In this document: positions 26,869-35,633 of the stretch, piece after piece
How the letters are laid out: every line of letters starts with the position of its first letter
How positions within the stretch are numbered: position 1 is the stretch's first letter
Assembly: GCA_965229645.1 (NCBI GenBank)
Contig: OZ245893.1
Span: 1,240,001-1,304,000, forward strand
Reading direction: 5' to 3'
DNA from: CAXQZM01 sp965229645
GTDB taxonomy: Bacteria; Pseudomonadota; Alphaproteobacteria; UBA7985
DNA length: 64,000 nt
Position numbers and translations under genes: made by a program
The notes under the pieces: generated by a model
The model's database searches: none
Told to the model about the DNA's origin: nothing
What the model saw: the letters and a program-made list of their open reading frames with translations, nothing else

Positions 26869-26991
26869 GTCAAAGACGCGCGATTTATGCATTTGCTGGG
26901 GGCCTGTTTTACAACTAGGCGTCGCCACCTGTCTTGAACCCCGACAGAATCCCTCTAAAGCCGCGCCTAACATCACAGCAAAGGTTCCGCC

Positions 26992-27741
26992 ATGAAAGCC
27001 CTTGTCACCGTCAAGCGCGTTGTTGACTACAACGTCAAGATCCGCGTCAAAGCCGACCAAAGCGGCGTCGAGCTCGCGAATGTGAAAATGTCCATGAACC
27101 CGTTCGACGAAATTGGGGTCGAAGAGGCCATTCGCATGAAGGAAGCGGGCACCGTTTCCGAAATTGTCGTGGTGTCCATGGGCGAAGCCAAGGCGGTCGA
27201 TACCATTCGCACGGGCCTAGCTATGGGCGCCGACCGGGGCATCCATGTGACCAGCGACGCCCCGCTCGAGCCCCTGGCCTTTGCCAAGTTGCTGCAAAAA
27301 GTGGTCGAAAAAGAAGACCCTGGCATCGTCATCATGGGCAAGCAGGCCATCGACGGCGACAACAACCAGTCGGGCCAGATGCTCGCGGCACTGCTGGGCT
27401 GGGCGCAGGGCACCTTCGCCTCGTCCGTCGAAGTTGACGGCGACAAGTTCAAGGTGACGCGCGAGGTCGATGGCGGCCTAGAGACGATCCACCTGCAGCG
27501 GCCCGCGGTCATTACCACGGACCTGCGCCTGAACGAGCCGCGCTACGCCTCCCTGCCCAACATCATGAAGGCCAAGAAGAAGCCCGTCGAAGAAATCGCC
27601 GCCGCCGACTTGGGCGTCGATACGTCCCCGCGCGTTGCGGTCGTCAAAGTCACCGAACCTGAAGCGCGCAAGGCTGGCGTCCGCGTTGCCGATGTCGCCG
27701 AGTTGGTAGACAAGCTGAAAAACGAAGCGGGCCTGATCTAG
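26992..27741 (+). CDS. etfB: Electron transfer flavoprotein beta subunit
   Basis: 249 residues, standard length. KALVTVKRVVDYNVKI at the N-terminus, MGKQAIDGDNNQSGQM at about 118-133 (AMP/flavin site), and the recognition loop RYASLPNIMKAKKK at about 184-197 identify the group I ETF beta subunit. It partners EtfA to carry electrons from acyl-CoA and related dehydrogenases to ETF-ubiquinone oxidoreductase in the cytoplasm. etfA starts 53 bp downstream, so one operon. Confidence 0.97.
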   Translation: MKALVTVKRVVDYNVKIRVKADQSGVELANVKMSMNPFDEIGVEEAIRMKEAGTVSEIVVVSMGEAKAVDTIRTGLAMGADRGIHVTSDAPLEPLAFAKLLQKVVEKEDPGIVIMGKQAIDGDNNQSGQMLAALLGWAQGTFASSVEVDGDKFKVTREVDGGLETIHLQRPAVITTDLRLNEPRYASLPNIMKAKKKPVEEIAAADLGVDTSPRVAVVKVTEPEARKAGVRVADVAELVDKLKNEAGLI

Positions 27742-27794
27742 CGCCTCGCCGTCGCCTGAACTTCCTATCCTGACCTTCTTATAAGGACCCCCCC

Positions 27795-28721
27795 ATGTCT
27801 ATTCTTTTGATCGCCGAACACGACAATCAAGACCTCTCCCCCGCCGTTGCTAACGCCGTCACCGCCGCAGGGCGCATGGGCGGGGACGTGACCGTGCTGG
27901 TCGCGGGCCAAAACTGCGGCACCGTCGCCGATCAGGCCGCAAAGCTCGCAGGCGTGGCCAAGGTGGTGAAGGTCGAGGCGGCGCACTACGCCAAGGCCCT
28001 TGCCGAAGAAATGGCGCCGCTGATCGTCAGCTTGGCCCAGGGGTGCAGCCATGTGGTGGCGGCCTCGACCTCCTGGGGCAAAAATATCCTGCCGCGCGCG
28101 GCGGCCTTGCTCGACAGTCAAATGGTCACCGAAATCACCGCCGTCCTCAGCGCCGATGAATTTGAACGGCCCATCTACGCGGGCAACGCCATGACGGTTG
28201 TGAAGGCGAGCGACGCCGTCAAGGTCGTGACGATCCGCGCCACGGCCTTCGACGCCGCCGCAGAAACGGGCGCGGCCCTGATTGAGGATGGGAGCGCTTT
28301 GGCGGCGACGGGCTTGTCGAGCTGGCTCAGCCAAGACCTAACCGTCTCCGAACGTCCCGAACTGACGAGCGCGAAAATCGTCGTTTCGGGCGGGCGCGGC
28401 ATGCAAAACGGCGAGAACTTCGCCATGCTAGAGCGCGTGGCCGACAAGCTCGGCGCCGCCGTCGGCGCGTCGCGCGCGGCGGTCGATGCGGGCTATGTGC
28501 CCAACGACTACCAGGTCGGGCAAACGGGCAAAGTTGTGGCGCCCGACCTCTATATCGCCGTCGGCATTTCGGGGGCGATCCAACACCTAGCGGGCATGAA
28601 GGATTCCAAGACCATCGTCGCCATTAACAAGGACGAAGAAGCGCCGATTTTTCAAGTCGCCGACTACGGCCTCGTCGCCGACCTGTTCGACGCCGTCCCA
28701 GAGTTCGAGGCCGCGCTCTAA
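27795..28721 (+). CDS. etfA: Electron transfer flavoprotein alpha subunit
   Basis: 308 residues, the usual bacterial length. The N-terminal domain starts SILLIAEHDNQDLSPA. The C-terminal FAD-binding domain has VVSGGRGMQNGENF (about 194-207), YQVGQTGKVVAPDLYIAVGI and GAIQHLAGMKDSKTIVAIN. Expressed with etfB. The TAA stop codon coincides with the first bases of a MITE-like repeat, so the insertion trimmed or replaced the original end by very few bases at most. Confidence 0.97.
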   Translation: MSILLIAEHDNQDLSPAVANAVTAAGRMGGDVTVLVAGQNCGTVADQAAKLAGVAKVVKVEAAHYAKALAEEMAPLIVSLAQGCSHVVAASTSWGKNILPRAAALLDSQMVTEITAVLSADEFERPIYAGNAMTVVKASDAVKVVTIRATAFDAAAETGAALIEDGSALAATGLSSWLSQDLTVSERPELTSAKIVVSGGRGMQNGENFAMLERVADKLGAAVGASRAAVDAGYVPNDYQVGQTGKVVAPDLYIAVGISGAIQHLAGMKDSKTIVAINKDEEAPIFQVADYGLVADLFDAVPEFEAAL

Positions 28722-28880
28722 TACCAGCGGCGAGAAAGTTTGACTCTTCGAGCTTTTGACGGACGCGGGAAACACTGAATTGCAAATTCAGTGTTTTCAA
28801 GGACTAGCGACCAAGTGGGAGCGCAGCCTGCGTGGCGCTTGAACGCAACAAAAGGGTCATTGAAAATGACCCTTGGTATA
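28719..28880 (+). repeat. MITE-like element, family 2, copy b
   Basis: TAATACCAGCGGCGAGAAAG at the left, CTTGGTATA at the right. The inner hairpin ACTGAATTGCAAATTCAGT is a perfect palindrome. The first three bases are the etfA stop codon. Confidence 0.75.
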
Positions 28881-28910
28881 AGGCCTCGCGCAACCCAAAA
28901 GCAACGCACA

Positions 28911-28952
28911 AAAAAAGGGGCAGAGGCCGCGCTTGGCCTCTGCCCTTTTTTT
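28911..28952. terminator. Bidirectional rho-independent terminator
   Basis: The stem GGGCAGAGGCC/GGCCTCTGCCC with a GCGCTT loop is followed by seven T on the plus strand and preceded by an A-run, which gives a T-run on the minus strand. It lies between the converging etfBA operon and the binding-protein-like gene. Confidence 0.9.
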
Positions 28953-28962
28953 GTTCTGGTCG

Positions 28963-30105
28963 CTACTGCTGGAGCGCCCTTAGCGCATTGCTGAGGCTCA
29001 GGCCCGCGCGCATATCGCGGACCGTATGGGTCAAATCCTCGATCAAGGTCCCTGGCACTTGCGGCCAGTCGCGAATGACCGATACGCTGGTCATATCGAG
29101 GGCGACGGTGCGCGCCTCGTTGAGAACCGTCAACAGATCGGTGCCGCCGCGCGAGTAAGCGCGCAGCTGTTCTACCGACAGCAAACCGCTGACTGCGGGG
29201 CAGCGCTCAAAAACCTCTTCGGTTTCGATGGCGCGCCAGAGCGCCTCGATCCGCTCCAGGGCTTCGGGCCGCATGACGTACCAATCCAGTGGCAAGGCCA
29301 GATGCTCGGCCGCTTGCTGGGCGCGCCCGCCGTATAGGGGGTAGAAGGCGAAGTCAGGGCCGTACTGCGCGGCCGAAGAATAGGGCCCCAAAGTGACAAT
29401 CGGCGCAAAACTGCCCGAACCGAGCAGGACCGCGACGTTGACCTCCTCCATCCATCCTTGTTCCTGCCACTGGTTTAGGGCCAGCAAGACTTGATGGACG
29501 GCGGGGTTCTGCCAATCGGGCGTCGCTGGATCGACCAACATGGGCGTCCAGGCGTGCATGAGCGCCACCAGCGCCAGGCCCAAATCCTGCCCCTGCGGCC
29601 CCGTGTCGAGGCCAAAAGGCAAGGCCGCTTGGCCGTCCAAGGCCGCCAACAAAGCGCCCGTGGCCTCGACGAGGCCCGCGCCGACGTCGCCCGACAACAA
29701 GGCCAAGAGGCGCGCTCGCGCGTCGGGCACTTGGCCAAGGGCGCGATGATCGACCCACAAGCCCATGAGGTCGGCGCCGTAGGGCGCGGTTTGCGCAAAA
29801 TCCGCGACGGCGGACAGGTGCTGGACGCGCGAAAGCAGCAGATGCGGATGCTCCCCCGTCGCCAGGGCCGCCGCGATCTGGTCCTCATAGACGCCTTCGG
29901 GCAAGGTCAAGAACCGATGGGGCAAGGCCCGCTCCCCCACCTGCCCGTCGGCAAGCGTATGCCAGCCCTCAAGCGCCCCCGCCAAACACTGCGCCGCAGC
30001 GCTGCCGCCCGGAAACGGCGACCAAAGCATGGCCGCTGGCCCCTGCGCCCCTGCGCCCAAACCCAGAGGGCAGAAAAGAGCAAAAATAAAGATCAAAAAC
30101 CGCAT
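28963..30105 (-). CDS. Periplasmic solute-binding-like protein
   Basis: 380 residues with a clear signal peptide (MRFLIFIFALFCPLGLGAGAQ, cleavage near residue 21). The mature part has the two-lobe look of an ABC-type family 1 binding protein: an early VYEDQIAAALATGEHPHLLL strand-helix segment, a middle LALVALMHAWTPMLVD hinge-like stretch and a C-terminal PLDWYVMRPEALERIEALWRAI helix. No transporter genes are adjacent, so it may have been recruited for another periplasmic role. It ends at the shared terminator. Confidence 0.6.
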   Translation of the reverse strand: MRFLIFIFALFCPLGLGAGAQGPAAMLWSPFPGGSAAAQCLAGALEGWHTLADGQVGERALPHRFLTLPEGVYEDQIAAALATGEHPHLLLSRVQHLSAVADFAQTAPYGADLMGLWVDHRALGQVPDARARLLALLSGDVGAGLVEATGALLAALDGQAALPFGLDTGPQGQDLGLALVALMHAWTPMLVDPATPDWQNPAVHQVLLALNQWQEQGWMEEVNVAVLLGSGSFAPIVTLGPYSSAAQYGPDFAFYPLYGGRAQQAAEHLALPLDWYVMRPEALERIEALWRAIETEEVFERCPAVSGLLSVEQLRAYSRGGTDLLTVLNEARTVALDMTSVSVIRDWPQVPGTLIEDLTHTVRDMRAGLSLSNALRALQQ

Positions 30106-30259
30106 GGTCCCCTCTTAGGACTCCAGGGCGGTTTGCCAAGTCTTAGGACGGAAATAAACCCAGCGGACGCATCAAATCATGCCAGGGGAAAGATGAGCTG
30201 ACCTGCCCATCAATCAGCGTCTAAGCACTAAACCTAAATTCAGACACCCTCATCCGGCG

Positions 30260-30333
30260 TCATCCAGCGTGAAGCGAAGCGACGTCGCAGGATCCAGCAT
30301 CGAGCGGCGGCGGGAAGTCCAGACGGCACCAAC
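30260..30333 (+). repeat. Dispersed GC-rich repeat, copy 2
   Basis: GTCATCCAGCGTGAAGCGAA through CCAGACGGCACCAAC. About 95 percent identical by eye to copy 3 at 30680-30753. Confidence 0.85.
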
Positions 30334-30679
30334 TTTTTGCGTTGACGTCCCTTTCCCCTCCTTTGGAGGGGGCAGGCGCAGCCTGACGGGATGGTCTTTC
30401 GGCGCTGAACACGAGGCGGGGCATTATGACCGAATCCGCAAACCACCCCGCCCTGGCGGGCACCCCTCCGAGGGAGGAGAATAGGGCTGTGCAAGGGTGG
30501 ACCCTTCCGTTCTATCCGCTGTCCATCAGTGATGGATTCCGGAACCTCGCTTCGCTCGGCTCGGAATGACGCTTTCTTTTGTTTGTGTTGAAGCGCTGGA
30601 GGGTCACATTGCGCGCGTGCAACGCCCAGGAAACGGACGGATTCGAGGCAATGCGAGGCGCAAGCCGCCCCCTCAGATG

Positions 30680-30753
30680 TCATCCAGCGCGCAGCGAAGC
30701 GACGTCGCAGGATCCAGCATCGAGCGGCGGCGGGAAGTCCAGACGGCACCAAC
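30680..30753 (+). repeat. Dispersed GC-rich repeat, copy 3
   Basis: GTCATCCAGCGCGCAGCGAA through CCAGACGGCACCAAC. Same orientation as copy 2, 420 bp away. Confidence 0.85.
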
Positions 30754-30836
30754 CTTGTGCCATGCCAAACGACGCCCCACAAGCGCGCCTCCAAGCGGAG
30801 GGGCGACCTAAGGGTCCGCTAATTTTTCCACTGGTA

Positions 30837-32663
30837 TCACTCCCCCGCCAATTGGTTCGCAAGGACCCCCTCCAGCCACGCCAAGTCAGACCGCCACTGC
30901 GCATTGGTCGGGTCCTTGTCCACCAGGGGACGAATCAGCGCCAACCCACGTTGGGCCTGGTCACGCGCCAAATCTTGGTCTCCCTCTGCGAGGGCGAGTT
31001 GCATCAACTTTGCACGGGAAACGAACAAGTTGCGCTGCCAACCGCTATGGCTGGGGTCACTCGACGCCAGCCTTTCTCGAATGGCAAGGCCCGCTTCATA
31101 GGAGCCACGCGCCGCGCTCAAATCCCCTTGTTCACGAGCCACATCGCCGATCTTATTGTGCGAAACCGACAAGTCGCGCTGCCAACCGCTATGGCTGAGG
31201 TCACTCGACGCCAGCCTTTCTCGAATGGCAAGGCCCGCTTCATAGGAGCCACGCGCCGCGCTCAAATCCCCTTGGGCACGAGCCACATCGCCGATCTTAT
31301 TGTGCGAAACAAACAAGTCGCGCTGCCAACCGCTATGGCTGGGGTCACTCGACGCCAGCGCCTCAGCAATGGCAAGGCCCGCTTCATAGGAGCCACGCGC
31401 CGCGCTCAAATCCCCTTGTGCACGAGCCACATCGCCGATCTTGTTGTGCGAAAACGACAAGTCGCGCTGCCAACCGCTATGGCTGGGGTCACTCGACGCC
31501 AGCGCCTCAGCAATGGCAAGGCCCGCTTCATAGGAGCCACGCGCCGCGCTCAAATCCCCTTGGGCACGAGCCACATCGCCGATCCTTTCATAGGAAACCG
31601 ACAAGTCGCGCTGCCAACCGCTATGGCTGGGGTCACTCGACGCCAGCCTTTCTCGAATGGCAAGGCCCGCTTCATAGGAGCCACGCGCCGCGCTCAAATC
31701 CCCTTGGGCACGAGCCACATCGCCGATCTTATTGTGCGAAACCGACAAGTCGCGCTGCCAACCGCTATGGCTGGGGTCACTCGACGCCAGCGCCTCAGCA
31801 ATGGCAAGGCCCGCTTCATAGGAGCCACGCGCCGCGCTCAAATCCCCTTGTTCACGAGCCACATCGCCAACTTCATTGTGCGATACCGAAAGATCTCGAC
31901 GAAGGTTAAGATCGCTTGGGTCTTGATCCACGGCGCGTTGCAAAAGGTCCCGCAACTCATGCGCTGCACCCCTTTGCGCGGGCAAATCACCCATGATTTC
32001 GAGCATCCGAAGTTGGCGGCGCAGCAAAGCAATGCGATCCTCCACATCTTGCTCAAAGAGAATGCCGTAGGCCTGTTGGAGCGCGGTGAGCGCCGCTGCG
32101 CGTTCCTTCGAGAGCACATAAGCGTCCGCCTGTAAGGCATAGGCTCGACTAAGCGCGCGCGCCTCATCGCGCCGTGCGTCCTCATGCGCGGCGCTAAGTG
32201 TGTCGAGATTCGCCAAAGTCGCCAGGGCTTGTTCGATCTGGCCCTCACCGAAGAAAGTCGTAGCGCGCGTCAAAAGGCGCTTGATGTCGGAATCGTCTGA
32301 CTGTGGCGAGCCAACCTCGGTTTCGCGCGCAACCTGGCGCTCGGCCATTTCCTGTATCTGTTTTCTCAACTTTTGCTCTTGATCAGGATCCAGCAAGTCC
32401 TCAGCACCCACTTTTGCGAGGAACATTCTAAAGTGCTCAGCCACGCGCTTTTCTTTTTGGTATTCGGGCAAGGGAACCGTGCCCGACGCGGGACTAGGCG
32501 GAGTGCGCCTGTTTCTAAGGCGATCAATAAGGTTAAGGAGGTTTGCAAATCTGTTTGAAGTAACAAACAGAAAGAACACAATTACAACGATCAAGACGAT
32601 CACGAACCAAAAAGGCAAGCCCCAAATCTCAATGAGCCGTCGAACTTGATCCATCCCTTCCAT
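30837..32663 (-). CDS. Membrane-anchored TPR-repeat protein
   Basis: 608 residues from the ATG at 32663 (an upstream ATG at 32789 would add 42 residues and a weak hydrophobic stretch; an ATG at 32654 is also possible). One strong membrane helix FWFVIVLIVVIVFFLFV near residues 16-32, then a helical cytoplasmic region and, from about residue 270, six near-identical 48-residue units built on GDLSAARGSYEAGLAI and SGWQRDLSVSHNKIGDVA. These are tetratricopeptide-like. Two variants alternate within the unit (AEAL or RERL). The TGA stop is formed at a MITE-type end. Likely a scaffold for protein interactions; partner unknown. Confidence 0.8.
   Translation of the reverse strand: MEGMDQVRRLIEIWGLPFWFVIVLIVVIVFFLFVTSNRFANLLNLIDRLRNRRTPPSPASGTVPLPEYQKEKRVAEHFRMFLAKVGAEDLLDPDQEQKLRKQIQEMAERQVARETEVGSPQSDDSDIKRLLTRATTFFGEGQIEQALATLANLDTLSAAHEDARRDEARALSRAYALQADAYVLSKERAAALTALQQAYGILFEQDVEDRIALLRRQLRMLEIMGDLPAQRGAAHELRDLLQRAVDQDPSDLNLRRDLSVSHNEVGDVAREQGDLSAARGSYEAGLAIAEALASSDPSHSGWQRDLSVSHNKIGDVARAQGDLSAARGSYEAGLAIRERLASSDPSHSGWQRDLSVSYERIGDVARAQGDLSAARGSYEAGLAIAEALASSDPSHSGWQRDLSFSHNKIGDVARAQGDLSAARGSYEAGLAIAEALASSDPSHSGWQRDLFVSHNKIGDVARAQGDLSAARGSYEAGLAIRERLASSDLSHSGWQRDLSVSHNKIGDVAREQGDLSAARGSYEAGLAIRERLASSDPSHSGWQRNLFVSRAKLMQLALAEGDQDLARDQAQRGLALIRPLVDKDPTNAQWRSDLAWLEGVLANQLAGE
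31032..31895 (-). repeat. Six tandem 144-bp coding repeats
   Basis: The anchor GCGCTGCCAACCGCTATGG recurs at 31032, 31176, 31320, 31464, 31608 and 31752, exactly 144 bases apart. Units are nearly identical in DNA, with a mosaic of two alleles in one 12-base block, indicating recent unequal exchange or gene conversion. Confidence 0.95.
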
Positions 32664-32907
32664 CGATCCCAACTTAGCACAACCACGTCCTGTTTCAACC
32701 CAAAGCCTGTCTCCCCAACGCGAAACGAAAACTATCGTCCACGCCATTACAACGAAGGTCCAATCGCAAACGCTTGCGAGCCATTCCAATTGATGCCAGA
32801 CCCCTCGCCCTCACCTCCGAAGAAGAAACCCTCATGACCCAGCCCCTCGCCGCCCTTCTCGACCATATTGCTGCCAGCGCTAACCCCGCCTGCGCCAGGT
32901 CGAGGCC

Positions 32908-33106
32908 TTATAACAACGGCCAAAAAAGCTGGCACTTTTATGGCCCTTTTAGGTCTCACGGCGGAAACGCCTCGCGTTTCGCCTCTGACGCGGCCTTCAC
33001 TTTACCCCGAGGCGCTTTCGCGCTGATCTCGGGGACGCTAAGGGGGCCGCAGTCGCGGCCCCTACACCAGCGAACATAAGAGTCGTTCTCAATTGCCACT
33101 GGTATG
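32908..33106 (+). repeat. MITE-like element, family 1, copy b
   Basis: TTATAACAACGGCC at the left, CCACTGGTAT at the right; core with GTCTCACGGCGGAAACGC and GGGGCCGCAGTCGCGGCCCC variants. Somewhat degenerate. Confidence 0.75.
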
Positions 33107-33238
33107 ATACCAACGGCGGGATCAATTGACGCGTTTCCAATTTCTTTGTGTGATTGACGTGATACGCTGCTTGTCATTGGCGAAAAAGTTCCAGGATTCC
33201 ATGTATTTTCACGAGTCAAAAGTTACCGCCGCTGGTAT
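33107..33238 (+). repeat. MITE-like element, family 3
   Basis: Starts ATACCAACGGCGGG two to three bases after copy b and ends CCGCCGCTGGTAT. It has the same terminal repeats but an unrelated 105-bp AT-richer core, not seen elsewhere in the window. Confidence 0.65.
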
Positions 33239-33240
33239 GA

Positions 33241-33444
33241 GCCATAGAAAATGAGCTGCTGTCCCACTCCAAAGTCATCGTCCTGGCCGTGGATGAGGGC
33301 ACGGTCACCCGCCCGATCCAGAACTTCCTAGAAGATGTTTAGGCCAAGCTGAACTCCAACGATGCCACCAAAATCGTCGGCTGCTGCAAGGCCTTGGCCA
33401 AGCAAAACATGCAAGTCAACTTGGCGACCGACCCCACGCCCTGA
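33241..33444 (+). pseudogene. Possible gene remnant after the MITE cluster
   Basis: A 68-codon frame reads HSKVIVLAVDEGTVTRPIQ, then a TAG at 33340-33342, then continues ATKIVGCCKALAKQNMQ to a TGA at 33442-33444. Composition looks coding, but no start is present and no family is recognised. It could be the 3' end of the gene whose start lies at 32834. Confidence 0.35.
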
Positions 33445-33482
33445 CCTTTTGCAATGACACGCAAACCTCCTGGGCATTGGCA

Positions 33483-33968
33483 TTAGGAAATTCGAAAATC
33501 CCGCCTCTGATAAAATTCAAAATCGCTCATCCAGCGAACCCCCAAGTCGTTGCAGGCATCTGGAACTTTGCGACGGCCGCGACGCTGCGACGGTTTTGAG
33601 ACTTCCTTGGTTACAACGCAGCGATTTGGTGCCGCAAGGGCGCAGGCGATCAGAAATGGATCGCAACCCGCCTGCTCCAGCTCTGTATCGGAAATGTCTG
33701 GCGCATAAGCTTCATCAATAACGCGGTTGACAAAGGCCGCTGTTACATCGTCGCCCAAGAGCAAAGCGTCGCGCGTTGATCTTTCCTTCATCCATTGTGC
33801 CAACACATCCCTACCGCTTGTAATCTCCTCATAGATTTCCAAAGGAATTTTTGCATGACCGCCAACCCCTTGCGCCAACAACCAATTCCAAAACTGTGGG
33901 ATGCGATCAATGGGGTAGTAGTCTGCATGCGCCCGAATCAGAACGTTTGCATCGAGCAAGTACAGCAC
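33483..33968 (-). CDS. DUF4411 PIN-like protein
   Basis: 161 residues. LLDANVLIRAHADYYPIDR at the N-terminus gives the first PIN-fold Asp; later acidic residues lie in IYEEITSG, DISDTELEQAGCDPFLIA and VVTKEV. The spacing FWNWLLAQG matches DUF4411, a PIN-like nuclease family usually encoded after an ImmA/IrrE-type gene. Here it starts 3 bp after that gene's stop, so they are cotranscribed. Likely the toxin or effector half of the pair. Confidence 0.85.
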   Translation of the reverse strand: MLYLLDANVLIRAHADYYPIDRIPQFWNWLLAQGVGGHAKIPLEIYEEITSGRDVLAQWMKERSTRDALLLGDDVTAAFVNRVIDEAYAPDISDTELEQAGCDPFLIACALAAPNRCVVTKEVSKPSQRRGRRKVPDACNDLGVRWMSDFEFYQRRDFRIS

Positions 33969-33971
33969 ATC

Positions 33972-35228
33972 CTAAGTCCCAGATGCGGAAAAAGAGGGCC
34001 AGTTGACCCCTTCGGCTCGTCGCAAAAGTGGATCTACAGAAGTTGGCTTTACCCCGAGCATTTTGGCAGCTGTGGTATGGGTTAGCTGATTGCTACGAAG
34101 TGTCTGACCGACCAAACCCACGAGAGCATCGCCAAGTCGATGCTTGCGCACAGCATAGTAGTTCGGCCCTCCGTCGGTCTGATTTGCTTGATCACGTTGA
34201 AGCCGTTTTAATCGCTGCCATCTTGCGACGTAGCCAGCTTGCAGTTCAGCATAGATGTGCGTGTTGACGAGACCTATTCTGAGAAACCGATAGGCCACCA
34301 TTTGCTCGCTTAAGTTGTGACGACGTGCCGTTGCATCAACGATCTCGCGCGCCTGTTCAGGACCTTCAATCGATAGAGTCGTTGCAAACAAAGCCGACGG
34401 CAAGAGAAGTTCGCCCGCGACATCATTGCAGAACTGTTCTATTTGAGCCTTACTTGTTTGGGGAGCGTTGGAAGTGGGGAAGGCACTCAGGCCAGTTTTT
34501 CCAACAAAAACATGCGCCAACTCGTGCGCCAATGTGAAAACCCAGGCCGCTTTTGCATCCTGGTCATTGATCACGATAAAAGGGGCCAGAGGATCGGCGA
34601 TTGCAAACCCACGAAACAGGTTGGCACTTAAGTTGGAATGGTGCGAACCCAGATTTCCAATCAACAAAACAAAAACGCCCAGGGCCTCAACCCGCCTCCG
34701 AAAATCGGTGAACAGCGCATGAGGAGACCCGAACGCTTGCGTCCAGTTGTCCTGATCGACGCCGAGATGCACCCTGATCTTCTGAACCGCAGCTTGGACG
34801 TCCATCGGCATGCTGCCTAAAGACCCAACAAACGCAAGAGGATGGCGATCTTCATCCTCCTCAATAAGCGCGCGGACAAGGTTCTGCCTGGCGCGAACAT
34901 CTCGCAATAGCGCGTCCAATAAGGCCGCATCTCTGGCAGGGACATGGCCTGGGAGCGTCCGAAAATCCTCCCCGCGATCAGACTTTTGCGGCGGATGTTC
35001 TCGATAAAATGTGGTCAAAGGACGATGATACAGGCGCGCGAGCTTGATCAGCTGTTGATGCGTTGGCTTGGATTCTCCCGCCTCTAAGGCTCTGAGCTTA
35101 TCGGCACCAGTCTTGTGCGCAGAGGGGGCCAGCACCAATTTTTGTGCTGCATCCTCAAGGCTTAGAGCAGCCTCCTGCCGCGCCCATCGCAACATCAGGG
35201 GATTGATCTGTTCCGCGCGCCTTGCCAT
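33972..35228 (-). CDS. XRE-type regulator fused to ImmA/IrrE metallopeptidase
   Basis: 418 residues from the ATG at 35228, which follows AGGAGGGG. An N-terminal helix-turn-helix (LRWARQEAALSLEDAAQKL, LEAGESKPTHQQLIKLARLY) is followed by the ImmA/IrrE peptidase domain with HELAHVF (HExxH at about residue 262) and the downstream FCNDVAGELLLPS segment that normally supplies the third ligand region. Such proteins act as repressors whose cleavage or partner proteolysis releases a toxin or mobile-element gene. Here the DUF4411 gene lies immediately downstream. Confidence 0.9.
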   Translation of the reverse strand: MARRAEQINPLMLRWARQEAALSLEDAAQKLVLAPSAHKTGADKLRALEAGESKPTHQQLIKLARLYHRPLTTFYREHPPQKSDRGEDFRTLPGHVPARDAALLDALLRDVRARQNLVRALIEEDEDRHPLAFVGSLGSMPMDVQAAVQKIRVHLGVDQDNWTQAFGSPHALFTDFRRRVEALGVFVLLIGNLGSHHSNLSANLFRGFAIADPLAPFIVINDQDAKAAWVFTLAHELAHVFVGKTGLSAFPTSNAPQTSKAQIEQFCNDVAGELLLPSALFATTLSIEGPEQAREIVDATARRHNLSEQMVAYRFLRIGLVNTHIYAELQAGYVARWQRLKRLQRDQANQTDGGPNYYAVRKHRLGDALVGLVGQTLRSNQLTHTTAAKMLGVKPTSVDPLLRRAEGVNWPSFSASGT

Positions 35229-35240
35229 CGCCCCTCCTCT

Positions 35241-35490
35241 AATACCAACGGCCAAAAAAGTTGACACTTTTTTGGCCGTTTTGTTTCTCACGGCAGAAAC
35301 GCTTTGCGTTTCGGCTTCTTTGGGTTGCGGTCTCTACTCGCTCGCTTGGCTCGCTCAGCCCGACCGCAGGACGGGGCCTTCGCTTATACCCCGAGGCGCT
35401 TTCGCACCATTCTCGGGACCGCTACGGGGGCCGCAGTTGCGGCTCCTACACCAGCGAACAGAAGAATCATTCTCAGTCGCCGCTAGTATA
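35241..35490 (+). repeat. MITE-like element, family 1 long form, copy c
   Basis: AATACCAACGGCCAAAAAAG at the left and CGCCGCTAGTATA at the right. It contains the perfect hairpin GGCCAAAAAAGT/ACTTTTTTGGCC with a TGAC loop and an extra 50-bp block (GGTTGCGGTCTCTACTCGC) shared only with copy d. It sits between divergent genes. Confidence 0.85.
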
Positions 35491-35633
35491 ATCCCATCCA
35501 TATCCTTTTCCTACAAAAAACACCGCGCCTTACCCGCTCTGCTCCAGCCACCGACACGAACCCAGCTGCCACAGGCGAGATTTTTTTCGGCCCAGGGCGT
35601 GATTTTGCGGACGACTTGTGGCTAGGCTGGCGC

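Larger units (their letters stand above)
30106..30836. other. Intergenic region rich in dispersed repeats
   Basis: About 730 bp with two copies of a 74-bp repeat (30260, 30680), a block of short GC-rich palindromes around 30350-30560 and a fragment of a MITE end (CCACTGGTATCA) at the 3' end of the TPR gene. No gene is supported. Open frames crossing it toward the TPR repeats are on the antisense strand. Confidence 0.6.
32664..33240. other. Gap with nested MITE-like elements
   Basis: No complete gene. An ATG at 32834 opens a 25-codon stretch (MTQPLAALLDHIAAS) that ends at a MITE at 32908, possibly the beginning of a gene broken by the elements; a gene remnant follows the elements at 33241. 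Confidence 0.4.

Noticed and set aside
28719..28721. Frameshift or readthrough at the end of etfA
   Set aside because: Length and C-terminal motif are normal for EtfA; the repeat merely provides the stop codon.
31032..31895. CRISPR-like array
   Set aside because: Units are contiguous 144-bp coding repeats without unique spacers, and they encode in-frame TPR-like protein.
30579..32135. Long plus-strand open frame (518 codons) with internal repeats
   Set aside because: It is antisense to the TPR gene, and its repeats are the reverse reading of the same 144-bp units. Codon pattern and start context support the minus-strand gene.
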